Shown here in pieces: positions 15,333-23,115 of a stretch of 37,612 nucleotides of DNA. A program made the translations under genes and the position numbers. Every line of letters begins with the position of its first letter. Positions within the stretch are counted from its first letter, which is position 1. The DNA comes from Candidatus Amesbacteria bacterium. GTDB taxonomy: Bacteria; Patescibacteriota; Microgenomatia; CAZETR01; Amesbacteraceae. The notes beneath the pieces were generated by a model. It made no database searches. It saw only the letters and a program-made list of their open reading frames with translations, and had not been told where the DNA came from. The stretch covers positions 1 through 37,612 of the forward strand of contig DAHWUD010000010.1 of the NCBI GenBank assembly GCA_027331445.1, given 5' to 3'.

Positions 15333-15800
15333 TCAAATATGAGTGAGGATGAGCAAAGTACAGGCAAAGAGGATGAAAAGCTGGGTAAAAATTCCAGTGG
15401 GTGCCGGCAGGCGGGACTGGTGGGAGGATTCCCATTTGGAGAAGCGCCTAAGCCAGACCCACTTGCGGTGAAAGAGGATGAGGGGGATCTCGATGACGTC
15501 GGGGAGAACGGCGGCGAAGGAACAGGCGAGGATGTTGAAAGATTCGGTAATATGAGGCAGGACACGGAAGGCAAGGGCAAAACCCAAGTACAGCGACAGC
15601 GAGGAGTCGAAAACCAGAAGGAGAGTGGTTGAAGGGGCGATATGCCCGTAACGGCGGATTTCCCGGCCGATGTGGGGGTTCCAATGGGGAAACAGATCCA
15701 TGACGAAGTGGGAGGCAAAAGCCAGGGGGACGGCGAGGAGGGGGTTGGGGATCAAAACCGCAATAGTCGCTCCGACCGCAGCGTGGGGCAGTTCCAGCAT
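15333..15800 (-). CDS. Membrane-bound metal-dependent hydrolase-like protein (DUF457/YdjM type)
   Basis: A ~155-residue polytopic protein. It begins MLELPHAAVGATIAVLIPN, the conserved His near the start of these proteins, and has ASHFVMDLFPHWNPH, the H-x-x-x-D...PHW signature of the YdjM/DUF457 integral-membrane putative hydrolases. Further hydrophobic helices follow, with VLPDVIEIPLILFH. The activity of this family is not firmly known. The ATG at 15800 is preferred; one at 15815 is also open. The start lies in a palindrome shared with the divergent gene. Confidence 0.6.
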   Translation of the reverse strand: MLELPHAAVGATIAVLIPNPLLAVPLAFASHFVMDLFPHWNPHIGREIRRYGHIAPSTTLLLVFDSSLSLYLGFALAFRVLPHITESFNILACSFAAVLPDVIEIPLILFHRKWVWLRRFSKWESSHQSRLPAPTGIFTQLFILFACTLLILTHI

Positions 15801-15815
15801 GATAAGATTTATCAT
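15799..15815. promoter_or_regulatory. Palindrome ATGATAA-GAT-TTATCAT between divergent starts
   Basis: A perfect 7-bp inverted repeat with a 3-nt centre spans the start region of the minus gene (15800) and ends 3 nt before the plus gene (15819). It provides -10-like sequence on both strands (TATGAT on minus, TATCAT on plus) and could be an operator or a shared promoter core. Confidence 0.4.
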
Positions 15816-15818
15816 ATC

Positions 15819-16481
15819 ATGTGGCCGGGACTCGTGATTTCCAGGAGTGGCAGCGTAAGTGCTTTTGAGGCGGCGGTGGTCCTGGCGGTAGTGGGAGTCA
15901 GTTTTTGGTGGTGGCGGGAGATGCGGCTGGACTGCGACGAAGAGAAGATGCTGGCGGGGATGTGGCGGTTGGGGCTGTTTTTGGCGGTGGCCCTCTGGCT
16001 GGTGCGGAAAATTCCCGGGGTGCAGACGGGGATTATGTGGCTGGTGACTGTGGGCTGGTGGTGGAGGTGGTGCCGATATAACAAGTGGGATATTTGGGAA
16101 TGGCTGGATGTGATGGTGCCCTCGCTGCTCCTGGCCGGCAGCGGAGTGAATTTTGCCTGGGGACCGAAGCGGTTGGAGTACGGGGCAGGGTACCTGGCAG
16201 TGTGGGTGGCTGACCTGGTAATTGCCCGGGTATATCGGAATTTTAAATGGTACAAAAGCGGCCGGGTGGGGTTTGTGGGGTTGGCGGGATTGGGGTTGTG
16301 GGCGCTGGTGGAATTAGTGGTTGAAATCCGGCGGGGGAATGGGATATACTGGGTCGGCTTAACAATTGAGCAATGGCTGGCGGTATGGATTTTCACCGCG
16401 GCCTTAGTGACAATTTATCTGAGGAGCGGAAGAAAAATTACCAGAGATCTACCCATACTGGCCAGAAGGACGAAAACATGA
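15819..16481 (+). CDS. Polytopic membrane protein, possibly a degenerate Lgt-like protein
   Basis: A 220-residue protein with about seven hydrophobic helices and many Trp residues. The segment KWDIWEWLDVMVPSLLLAGS followed by GVNFAWGPKRLEYG looks like the region of prolipoprotein diacylglyceryl transferase around 'W..W..LD..AP.LALGQ..GR.GNF.N.E.YG', but the conserved Arg/Asn/Glu residues are mostly lost. It may be a derived Lgt homologue or a chance likeness. The start at 15819 follows the palindrome. The stop overlaps the next gene's ATG (ATGA). Confidence 0.5.
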   Translation: MWPGLVISRSGSVSAFEAAVVLAVVGVSFWWWREMRLDCDEEKMLAGMWRLGLFLAVALWLVRKIPGVQTGIMWLVTVGWWWRWCRYNKWDIWEWLDVMVPSLLLAGSGVNFAWGPKRLEYGAGYLAVWVADLVIARVYRNFKWYKSGRVGFVGLAGLGLWALVELVVEIRRGNGIYWVGLTIEQWLAVWIFTAALVTIYLRSGRKITRDLPILARRTKT

Positions 16482-16876
16482 ACAAAGCCAAAAATAATAA
16501 GTCCAGGAAAATTCAAATTGAATACCCGTCAGAGGTATTAAAACCGGTGCGGGAGCATCTGCTGTCCCGGCTGTTCGGGTTGGAAAGGCGGAAGAAGGAA
16601 TTGGCAGAGGATGATCCGTTTAATGACAAGTCGCGGCTGAACGACAACGCGGCAATCGACGCGGATGCTGCGGAAAAGGTGGGGCATATGGAGGCTTCGG
16701 CCCTGCGGCAGACGGTAGACAGAAGCATTATCCAGGTGCGCAAGGCGCTGTCGCGGCTGAAAATCGGCAAATACGGGCTGTGTGAGCGGTGCGGTCGGAT
16801 GATTGATACGGACAGACTGATGGTGATGCCGGAAACCACGCTGTGTCTGGATTGCGAGAAGAAAAAGGAGAAGTAA
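16478..16876 (+). CDS. DksA/TraR-family zinc-finger protein
   Basis: A 132-residue protein with a coiled-coil-like middle (~20-95) and a C-terminal zinc finger LCERCGRMIDTDRL...TLCLDCEKK, with Cys102, Cys105, Cys123 and Cys126. Members bind in the RNA polymerase secondary channel and tune initiation, but activity depends on the coiled-coil tip: DksA needs two Asp there. This protein has DNAAIDADAAEKV, with Asp residues in the expected area. The ATG at 16478 overlaps the upstream stop by 4 nt. The rluA-like gene follows after 4 nt, giving a tight three-gene operon. Confidence 0.85.
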   Translation: MNKAKNNKSRKIQIEYPSEVLKPVREHLLSRLFGLERRKKELAEDDPFNDKSRLNDNAAIDADAAEKVGHMEASALRQTVDRSIIQVRKALSRLKIGKYGLCERCGRMIDTDRLMVMPETTLCLDCEKKKEK

Positions 16877-16880
16877 GGCT

Positions 16881-17606
16881 ATGGAGCCCGGGATTGTGTA
16901 TGAGGATGCCGGTCTGGCAGTGATAAACAAGCCGTGCGGGATGGTAGTCAATAAAGCCCAAACGGTGAAAGGGATGACAGTTCAGGAGTGGTTCGTCGAT
17001 AAATTCAAAATTCAAAGCACAAATTCACAAGATGAAGGTACGGAATTTGGGCAAAAAGGGGGGGTCGTGCACCGACTGGATAAGGATACGAGTGGCCTGA
17101 TGGTACTGGCAAAAACGCCGGAGGCTTACGAAAAACTGAAACAGCAGTTTTTAGAACGCAAGACCGAAAAAAGATACCTGGCATTGGTGCACGGAGAATT
17201 CAGTGAAGAGGAGGGGGAAATTGTTAAACCGGTGGAGAGGCACCCGGTGGAGCGGAAAAAATTTACCGTGGGTGAGGATTTGTCCCGGACGGCGATTACC
17301 CAGTGGCGGGTGGTAAAAAAATACCAAAAGGAGGGGGAAAAATTCTGCCTGGTGGAGCTGGCGCCACATACGGGCAGAACGCACCAGCTGCGGGTGCACA
17401 TGCAATACCTGCATCATCCGATAGTGGCGGATCCGCTATACGGATTTGCCAAAAAGATCAAGACAGATGCCGCCTGGTGCCCCCGCTTGTTTTTGCATGC
17501 CGGGTATCTGGAGTTTACCCATCCCGCGACGGGAAAAAGGGTGAGTTTTTCGGCGGAGTTGCCGGGGGAATTGCGGGAGGTTTTGGCCGGAATGCAGACT
17601 GATTGA
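16881..17606 (+). CDS. RluA-family pseudouridine synthase
   Basis: Converts uridine to pseudouridine in rRNA or tRNA. The 241-residue protein lacks an N-terminal S4 domain and starts in the catalytic domain (IVYEDAGLAVINKPCGMVVN). Catalytic Asp67 lies in VVHRLDKDTSGLMVLAK; KRYLALVHG, HTGRTHQLRVHM and LFLHAGYLEF complete the RluA pattern. Residues ~41-58 (KFKIQSTNSQDEGTEFGQ) are an unusual insert before GGVVHRLD, encoded by an ATTCAAA-type repeat. The target uridine is unknown. Confidence 0.93.
   Translation: MEPGIVYEDAGLAVINKPCGMVVNKAQTVKGMTVQEWFVDKFKIQSTNSQDEGTEFGQKGGVVHRLDKDTSGLMVLAKTPEAYEKLKQQFLERKTEKRYLALVHGEFSEEEGEIVKPVERHPVERKKFTVGEDLSRTAITQWRVVKKYQKEGEKFCLVELAPHTGRTHQLRVHMQYLHHPIVADPLYGFAKKIKTDAAWCPRLFLHAGYLEFTHPATGKRVSFSAELPGELREVLAGMQTD
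17001..17034 (+). repeat. ATTCAAA-type repeat inside the rluA-like gene
   Basis: AAATTCAAAATTCAAAGC and a further AAATTCACAAG lie in frame within the catalytic-domain coding region, just before the codons for the HRLD motif. The motif is like that inside prfA (7629-7658). Confidence 0.55.
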
Positions 17607-17633
17607 CCCGGAGGTTTCTGGTACACTGGAAGG

Positions 17634-19310
17634 ATGGGAGTGTTTTCGGCGATAGCAGTGATTTTGGGGCTGGCGGCGGCGGGGGGGGTTGCGGCCAGGG
17701 CGCTTAAGCAACCGGTAATTTTGGGCTACATTGCCGCGGGGATGCTGGTCGCGGCCTGGAGATGGAGCGCGGGGCAGACCGGGAATTTTGTGGAGATCAT
17801 GGGCCAGGTGGGGGTGACGCTGCTACTTTTTTTGGCGGGTATGGAGCTGCCGGTAGCCGAGCTAAAAAAATTGGGCCGGGTGGCGGTCATCACCGGGCTG
17901 GGCCAGTCGGCAGTGACGTCGGCGGCGGGATATTTTTTGGCGCTGGCGCTGGGGTGGGGGAGCAATCTCGCGGTATTTATCGGGTTGGGGCTGGCTAACG
18001 GGAGCACTATTTTGATGGTGAAATTACTGACGGAGCGGGGGGATTTGCAAAGTTTGTCCGGAAAAATCGCGGTGGGGTATCTGCTGGTACAGGATTTTCT
18101 GGCGGTCGGGGTGCTGGTAATGCTGTCGGCGGTGACGGCAGGCAGACCGGACGTACTAAGCGTGGGGTGGGTAGTTGTAAAGGCGGTGATATTGGTGATG
18201 GGATCGCTGTGGCTGGCACAAAAGGGGATCGGCCGGATTACGGGTTTTCTGGCCAAATCTACAGAGCTGCTGTTTATTGTGGCTTTGGGGTGGTGCATGA
18301 TAGTGGCGGCCGCCGTAGCCTCGCCCTGGATCGGTTTTTCGGTAGAGATAGGGGGATTTTTGGCCGGGCTGGTGCTGGCAAATACGATTGAACAGACACA
18401 GATTGCGGCCCGGGTGCGGCCGGTGCGGGACTTTTTTTTAACCTGGTTTTTTGTGGCTTTGGGGGCGGGAGTGCAGTGGGCCGGGGGCGGACATTTATGG
18501 GCGACGGCGGTAGTGTTGGCCGGGTTTGTGATGTTGGTAAACCCGGTCATTGTCATGTTGTGGCTCGGTATTCAGGGCTATAAAAAACGGGTGGCGTTTC
18601 TGGCAGCGCTGGCTTCCACCAGCGTGTCGGAATTTTCTCTCATTGTGGCGGCGACGGCGGTAAGTTTGGGAGCGGCGGCCGGGGAGCTGGTGACGGTGCT
18701 GACCTTGGTGGCGATTATGACGATGGTGGGTGAGACTTATATCATGGCGCACGCCGATGAGATTTACCGGAAGCTGGCGCCCTGGCTGAAATTTGCGGAG
18801 CTGAGAAAAATAAAAAACGGGGAGACGGAGGAGCCGGAATGGAAAGACCACATAGTGCTGTTCGGGCACAACCGGATCGGAAAGGTGCTCCGGCCCGTTT
18901 TGGAAAAACTGGGATTAGTGGTGGTGGTAGATTTCAATCCGGATGTGGTGGATGAATTGCGGGAGAAGGGGGTAAAAGCAATCTTCGGGGATATTTCCGA
19001 TCCGGAATTGTACGAGGAGCTGGCTCTGCCGCGGTCAAGAATGATCATTTCGACCGTGCCCGATGTGAATGACAGCCTGCGCCTCTTGGGTGCGGCCAGA
19101 CGCTGGAAGGACAAACCGACCTTAATTCTCACTGCTGTGGATGATGCCGACGCAGTCAGGCTGTACGAAGCCGGGGCCAGCTATGTACTGCTGCCGCACA
19201 GCGTCGGCGGAGAATACATGGGGGAGATGTTGTCACAGGCAGCAGAAAAGGTGGCGGAGCGGGTGGTAAGATACGGGAAAAAGCATTGGGAAAGGATAAA
19301 AAAGAAATGA
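17634..19310 (+). CDS. CPA2-family cation:proton antiporter with TrkA-N domain (Kef-type)
   Basis: The 558-residue protein has about twelve membrane helices (~1-385) of the Na+/H+-exchanger fold, including VTLLLFLAGMELPVAEL and GFSVEIGGFLAGLVLAN. A cytosolic Rossmann domain (~403-525) starts HIVLFGHNRIGKVLRPVLE (GxxxxG nucleotide motif) and contains DFNPDVVDELREKG and GDISDPELYEEL, as in RCK/TrkA-N domains that gate Kef K+ efflux. The very C-terminus is basic. An extended -10 (TGGTACACT) ends 6 nt before the ATG. The next gene overlaps its stop (ATGA). Confidence 0.9.
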   Translation: MGVFSAIAVILGLAAAGGVAARALKQPVILGYIAAGMLVAAWRWSAGQTGNFVEIMGQVGVTLLLFLAGMELPVAELKKLGRVAVITGLGQSAVTSAAGYFLALALGWGSNLAVFIGLGLANGSTILMVKLLTERGDLQSLSGKIAVGYLLVQDFLAVGVLVMLSAVTAGRPDVLSVGWVVVKAVILVMGSLWLAQKGIGRITGFLAKSTELLFIVALGWCMIVAAAVASPWIGFSVEIGGFLAGLVLANTIEQTQIAARVRPVRDFFLTWFFVALGAGVQWAGGGHLWATAVVLAGFVMLVNPVIVMLWLGIQGYKKRVAFLAALASTSVSEFSLIVAATAVSLGAAAGELVTVLTLVAIMTMVGETYIMAHADEIYRKLAPWLKFAELRKIKNGETEEPEWKDHIVLFGHNRIGKVLRPVLEKLGLVVVVDFNPDVVDELREKGVKAIFGDISDPELYEELALPRSRMIISTVPDVNDSLRLLGAARRWKDKPTLILTAVDDADAVRLYEAGASYVLLPHSVGGEYMGEMLSQAAEKVAERVVRYGKKHWERIKKK

Positions 19311-20101
19311 AGATCGGCATAGTTTTGATTCTGGCGGCAGTGGCGGCGGGGGTGGGGTGGGGGATATGGCGGGGGCGGCAATGGGACGGACGGACTCAAT
19401 TTACCGTGATAAGTATTTCCAGCCCGGTGACCGTGGCCAGTTTTGACCCGGTGACGGGAACGGGTATAAGACTGGTGCTGCCGGATAATCTGAAAATTGA
19501 TGCCGTGGGCGGGAAAGGAACCTGGCAGGCGGGAATACTGGAGAAAGCCGGCCGGCAATGGGGCGACAAATGGGCAGCGGATTCGTTGGCTGATTATTTG
19601 GGAATAAGCTATGTGGGGAGAACGGAAAATCTCGAGTTGTGGGATCGGATAATGTGGTGGTGGTGGAGCCGGCAGGTAAAGTGGCAGGAGGTCGATCTGG
19701 TAAATACGGTATATCTGACTTCCGTCCGGGATCCGGACGGAGTGGAATTTGAGCGGCTGGGGCCGACCTGGCCGGAAAAGGCTCAGGACTGGTTTACCTC
19801 AGCCAGCCTGGCTAAAGAGACGGTGAATGTGAGCATTATCAATTCCACGGATGTGCCGGGGCTGGGAGCGCATGCGGCCACAGTTGCAGAAAATGCCGGG
19901 GTGAGGGTAGTGGCGGTAAACAATACCGCGGTGGAAGTGGGCAAGTGTGTCCTGGCGGGAAATGCGGACATGGAAGCCGGGCTAACCGGGTCATGGCTCA
20001 CCCGGGTATTCGGGTGCCGATGGCAGGTAAATAGTGACCCGAACCCGGAAATCAGTCTGACAGTGGGCAGTGAATACAAAAAATGGTGGACGGGGAACTA
20101 G
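19307..20101 (+). CDS. Membrane-anchored protein with LytR_C-type C-terminal domain
   Basis: A 264-residue protein with an N-terminal membrane helix (IGIVLILAAVAAGVGWGIW). The middle region (~28-150; VTVASFDPVTGTGIRLVLPD) vaguely recalls a degenerate LCP domain without its Arg/Asp catalytic residues. The final part has VNVSIINSTDVPGLGAHAAT and VAENAGVRVVAVNNT, the hallmark of the LytR C-terminal domain, with two Cys (GKCVLAGN, VFGCRW) that may pair. Probably an envelope protein. It is coupled to the antiporter by ATGA and shares its stop (CTAG) with the convergent TPR gene. Confidence 0.7.
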   Translation: MKIGIVLILAAVAAGVGWGIWRGRQWDGRTQFTVISISSPVTVASFDPVTGTGIRLVLPDNLKIDAVGGKGTWQAGILEKAGRQWGDKWAADSLADYLGISYVGRTENLELWDRIMWWWWSRQVKWQEVDLVNTVYLTSVRDPDGVEFERLGPTWPEKAQDWFTSASLAKETVNVSIINSTDVPGLGAHAATVAENAGVRVVAVNNTAVEVGKCVLAGNADMEAGLTGSWLTRVFGCRWQVNSDPNPEISLTVGSEYKKWWTGN

Positions 20102-20883
20102 TCTTCGGGCGGGGGCAGGTGTTCGGGAGGGGAATCGGAGTCGTCCGAGTTATCCGAGTCGTCATCGGAAGGATTATCCTCTTCGGGAGTGGAGACAATG
20201 GGTTTGTCGGTGTAAACCAGATTAGGGGGAGTAAAAGCGGCGTAGGACAGCTTTTCGGTGGGGGGAAAAGATGGGGTATTGCGAAATTTATGGGCCCGGA
20301 AGATTTCTTTGATAAAGACTTTGAGATTGGGCCGGGAGCTGCCGCTTCCGGGGTTGATTTCCACAGCCCGGATCCAGATTTCGTAACGGTTGCCGGCTCT
20401 GAGAAAAGACCGCATGCGCATGGCTAAGTCGTCGGGCAGGCGGCCGAGGTATTCGTTATCCGGGGTGGTAACGACGACGCAGTGCTCCCGGGCGGCCAGC
20501 AATACGGGGTCGCCGGCATGCAGGCGGGTGATGATTTTGACGTCTCCGGGCCGGGTCAGATTGACGGTTTTGGTGACTCCGGGCTCTTCCAAAAAGATGG
20601 GGGCAGAAGTCAGAGGCGGGGTGACGGCCGGGCGGTGGATGCGCATGGTTTTGAGCAATTCCAGGCTTTTGGTGGCGATGGAATTAAACTTATCCAGGCG
20701 GAGAACTTTGGTGTAGATCTGGCTCGATTTGGTTTTCTGGCCGGTTTCCAGGTAGGCCCGACCCAGACGGTTAAGGGCGTCGAGGTCTTTCGGGTTTTGT
20801 TTGAGCAGCTGCTGGTTGAGGGCGATGGCTTGTTTCCAGTCACGATTCAAGGCAGCCGTTATAGCTTGGTTGGCGGGGTCCAT
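20098..20883 (-). CDS. TPR-repeat protein with acidic tail
   Basis: A 261-residue protein starting at the ATG at 20883 (MDPANQAITAALNRDWKQAI). Residues ~5-75 form about two tetratricopeptide repeats (LLKQNPKDLDALNRLGRAYL, then TKSSQIYTKVLRLDKFN). Residues ~95-190 are a beta-rich domain with VTTPDNEYLGRLPDDLAMRM and RAGNRYEIWIRAVE, possibly a nucleic-acid- or protein-binding fold. The C-terminus is strongly acidic (EEDNPSDDDSDNSDDSDS). I know no specific family. A consensus-type promoter on the minus strand supports the chosen start. It meets the LytR_C gene tail to tail with a 4-nt overlap. Confidence 0.7.
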   Translation of the reverse strand: MDPANQAITAALNRDWKQAIALNQQLLKQNPKDLDALNRLGRAYLETGQKTKSSQIYTKVLRLDKFNSIATKSLELLKTMRIHRPAVTPPLTSAPIFLEEPGVTKTVNLTRPGDVKIITRLHAGDPVLLAAREHCVVVTTPDNEYLGRLPDDLAMRMRSFLRAGNRYEIWIRAVEINPGSGSSRPNLKVFIKEIFRAHKFRNTPSFPPTEKLSYAAFTPPNLVYTDKPIVSTPEEDNPSDDDSDNSDDSDSPPEHLPPPED

Positions 20884-20893
20884 ACCTTGTGAA

Positions 20894-20921
20894 AGTATAA
20901 AGATTAGGGTCGGGATGTCAA
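20894..20921 (-). promoter_or_regulatory. Promoter of the TPR protein gene
   Basis: TTGACA (20921-20916), a 16-nt spacer and TATACT (20899-20894) on the minus strand, 10 nt before the ATG. It is back to back with the yebC start. Confidence 0.75.
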
Positions 20922-20950
20922 CGGTCAAGTTTTTTTGGTAAAATGGGGCC

Positions 20951-21676
20951 ATGTCCGGGCACTCGAAGTGGGCCACTACACATCGGCAGAAGGAAGCTAA
21001 CGACGCGAAAAAAGGGGCGGCATTTACGAAGCTGGCGGGAGCGATTACGATTGCCGTGCGGGCCGGGGGCGGGATCGGCGATCCGGATAAGAATTTCAGG
21101 TTGCGGCTCGCCGTGGATAAAGCCCGGCAGCTGAACATGCCCAAGGAAAATATTGCCCGGGCAATTGAGAAGGGGATGGGCGGGGCAGGCGGAGTCCAGC
21201 TGCAGGAGGCGATGTTTGAGGGGTTTTTACCCGGCGGAGTGGCGGTAATGGTGGAAGCCCAGACGGATAACCACGTGCGGACACAGCAGCAGGTGAGGCT
21301 GATTGTGGACAAGGCCGGGGGCAGCCTGGGAAGTACGGGTGCGGTAGCCTATTTGTTCGCCGCGAAAGGCGAAGTGGTGGCGGACGCGGGGGAGAAGGGT
21401 ATCCAGGAGGCGGAGCTAGCTGCCATTGACGCCGGGGCGGATGACGTGGAGACGGAAGGGAATAAATTAATTATTGACTGCCATCGGGACAAGACGTACG
21501 AGGTAAAGGAAGAGATGGAGAGAAGGGGGTACAAAGTGGAGTCGGCGGAATTGGTGATGAAGCCGCTCGCTCTCATGGAAGTGGAGAATATCGAGCAGCG
21601 GCAAAAAATAGAGCGGATTTTAGCGGACCTGGAAGATCTGGACGACGTGTCCCGGGTTTGGACTAATTATGCGTAA
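20951..21676 (+). CDS. yebC: YebC/PmpR-family protein
   Basis: A 241-residue YebC-family protein. The N-terminus MSGHSKWATTHRQKEANDAKK is the family hallmark (usually MAGHSKWANIKHRK). It also has KNFRLRLAVDKARQLNMPKENI, GGVAVMVEAQTDN and EIDAGADDV-type segments (AAIDAGADDVETEG). Family members act as transcription regulators and, in recent work, as translation factors that relieve ribosome stalling. An extended -10 (TGGTAAAAT) ends 6 nt before the ATG. The stop overlaps the next gene by 8 nt. Confidence 0.95.
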   Translation: MSGHSKWATTHRQKEANDAKKGAAFTKLAGAITIAVRAGGGIGDPDKNFRLRLAVDKARQLNMPKENIARAIEKGMGGAGGVQLQEAMFEGFLPGGVAVMVEAQTDNHVRTQQQVRLIVDKAGGSLGSTGAVAYLFAAKGEVVADAGEKGIQEAELAAIDAGADDVETEGNKLIIDCHRDKTYEVKEEMERRGYKVESAELVMKPLALMEVENIEQRQKIERILADLEDLDDVSRVWTNYA

Positions 21677-22439
21677 GCGACAAAAAATGGTGTTAACGGC
21701 GGCAGTATTGGCGGTACTGCTGTGGGCGGTGGCTGCGGCCTCGCTCAATTGGCGGTATGCCCTGACGGCAGTGCTGGCGCTGTTAACCTGGGCGGGGGTG
21801 GCCTGGTCGCTTTCAGACGGATTGTCGGGGGTGGAGTGGCTGATGGTCCCGCTGCCTTCAGCCTTGTTTACGACCGGAGTGGAACTGTTTTATATTTTGC
21901 TGCCCCAATCCCTGGTGGTGCGGCTCCTAATTATGATCACTTTCGGCATCGGCCAGTATGCTCTGATGCTGTCGGGAAATATTTTTTCGGTCGCGGCAAT
22001 CAGGACGATCGCGCTGGTGCGGGCGGCGGCGGCGGTAGGGTTTGTGATGAACTTGCTGACCGGTTATTTTTTGTATAACACGATTTTGTCTTTCCGGTTG
22101 TCTTTCTGGTCGGTTGGCCTGTGGGTGACGCTGGTGAGTTTTTTGCTGCTTTTGCCCGGTCTATGGTCGGTGCAATTGTCACCGCGGTTATCCCGGTCAA
22201 TTGTAAAATTTGCGGTGGTGCTGGCGGGTCTGTTAGGTTTTTGCGCCGTAGCCATCAGCTTCTGGCCGATCAGCCTGTCGGTAAGCTCGCTGTTTTTATG
22301 CACGATGCTGTATGTTTATTTGGGTATTTCCCAACACCATTTCTCGCAACGGTTATTCAAGAGGACGGTGGGGGAATACGTGACCGTGGGTGCGGCAGTT
22401 CTCGTTACCATGTTGCTTACGGCGGGGTGGGGAGTCTGA
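21669..22439 (+). CDS. Polytopic membrane protein of unknown function
   Basis: A 256-residue protein with seven or eight hydrophobic helices (for example MVLTAAVLAVLLWAVAAASL, VGLWVTLVSFLLLLPGLW and VGAAVLVTMLLTAGW). It resembles DUF5656-type membrane proteins found beside other CPR genes, but this is a weak recall and no catalytic motif is visible. It starts inside the end of yebC (8-nt overlap), so it is translationally coupled to it. Confidence 0.65.
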   Translation: MRKRQKMVLTAAVLAVLLWAVAAASLNWRYALTAVLALLTWAGVAWSLSDGLSGVEWLMVPLPSALFTTGVELFYILLPQSLVVRLLIMITFGIGQYALMLSGNIFSVAAIRTIALVRAAAAVGFVMNLLTGYFLYNTILSFRLSFWSVGLWVTLVSFLLLLPGLWSVQLSPRLSRSIVKFAVVLAGLLGFCAVAISFWPISLSVSSLFLCTMLYVYLGISQHHFSQRLFKRTVGEYVTVGAAVLVTMLLTAGWGV

Positions 22440-22682
22440 TTATTGTTTGATTTTGGCTGAGGAAGAAGCAGAGACTTTAGCCTGCGAAGACGTATCCGCT
22501 CGTGAAGGAGTTGCTTCGGAAATTACGATGGCCGTATCTAGGGAGGCATTTAATTCCTTTGCAGTTTCAACGATGCTTTCAGGGGTGGTAGGCTGGATAT
22601 AGATGCCCGCAGGAACTTTTTCTCCCCGCTGGACTTTCGGGGGATCCTCTAAGATAATATCTTGGGATGGTTTTTCGGCCAT
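22440..22682 (-). CDS. Small hypothetical protein
   Basis: An 80-residue acidic protein (MAEKPSQDIILEDPPKVQRG) with PTTPESIVETAKELNASLDT and a Ser/Ala/Lys-rich end. There is no membrane helix, no cysteine and no recognised family. Upstream on its strand, AT-rich TATATT/TAAAAT sequences can serve as a -10. Its stop directly abuts the stop of the convergent membrane gene. Confidence 0.5.
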   Translation of the reverse strand: MAEKPSQDIILEDPPKVQRGEKVPAGIYIQPTTPESIVETAKELNASLDTAIVISEATPSRADTSSQAKVSASSSAKIKQ

Positions 22683-23078
22683 GGACTAATTTTAATATAT
22701 TTTCGATCAGTAAGAAAGTGTGTGTGGGGAAAAGGGGAGAGGGGAGGTAAAGGGGGTTTTCAGCAGGAATATTATAGGGTACATTTTCACGCGGGGAGGG
22801 GGGATTTTTCACGAATCGAGTGCTAATTATAGGACTATATATCGGCATTTCCTGACTGCCGACAGGTTGGTCAGCTTCAAATGATATAGTTTGATATATG
22901 TATCTGAGTACAAATTTACCGGTGTCTGTGGATAAGTGCCAGTCGCCTACGGGGAGAGACGGGCCGGGAGTGGATTCGAGCTTAGGAGAAGGCTGAAGAG
23001 AGGGCGGACAGCTGTAGGGAAAACGTAAGTATGGGCGAGGGCTGAGAGAGAGGGGTGCTTCTCTCCCCCTAACGAGGC
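22683..23078. other. Long apparently non-coding stretch before the Xer operon
   Basis: About 400 nt without a convincing gene, unusual in this compact DNA. Visible contents are purine-rich runs (22715-22760 and 22980-23060), an inverted repeat TCGGCA (22842-22847) / TGCCGA (22857-22862), AT-rich GATATAGTTTGATATATG (about 22883-22900) and one perfect DnaA box (TGTGGATAA, 22927-22935). The right end carries CTCTCCCCCTAACGAGG, like the C-rich repeats. I could not match any known structured RNA: no RNase P, tmRNA, SRP or 6S core motifs. Confidence 0.4.
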
Positions 23079-23107
23079 TTGACAGTGAAAACCGGCCTTG
23101 GTATAAC
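23079..23107 (+). promoter_or_regulatory. Strong promoter upstream of the small-ORF/Xer operon
   Basis: A perfect -35 TTGACA, an exact 17-nt spacer and TATAAC (23102-23107) lie 8 nt before the first ATG (23116). A second TATAAT (23112-23117) overlaps that ATG. It is the closest match to the sigma-70 consensus in the window. Confidence 0.8.
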
Positions 23108-23115
23108 TGAGTATA

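Noticed and set aside
17726-18556. 276-codon minus-strand frame
   Set aside because: Antisense to the Kef-type antiporter; low-complexity Thr/Pro/Ser composition and no motif.
22883-22912. dif-like site around GATATAGTTTGATATATG
   Set aside because: Only five bases of each arm are symmetric around the 6-nt centre, too few to call a Xer site; kept as a possibility in the non-coding gap finding.
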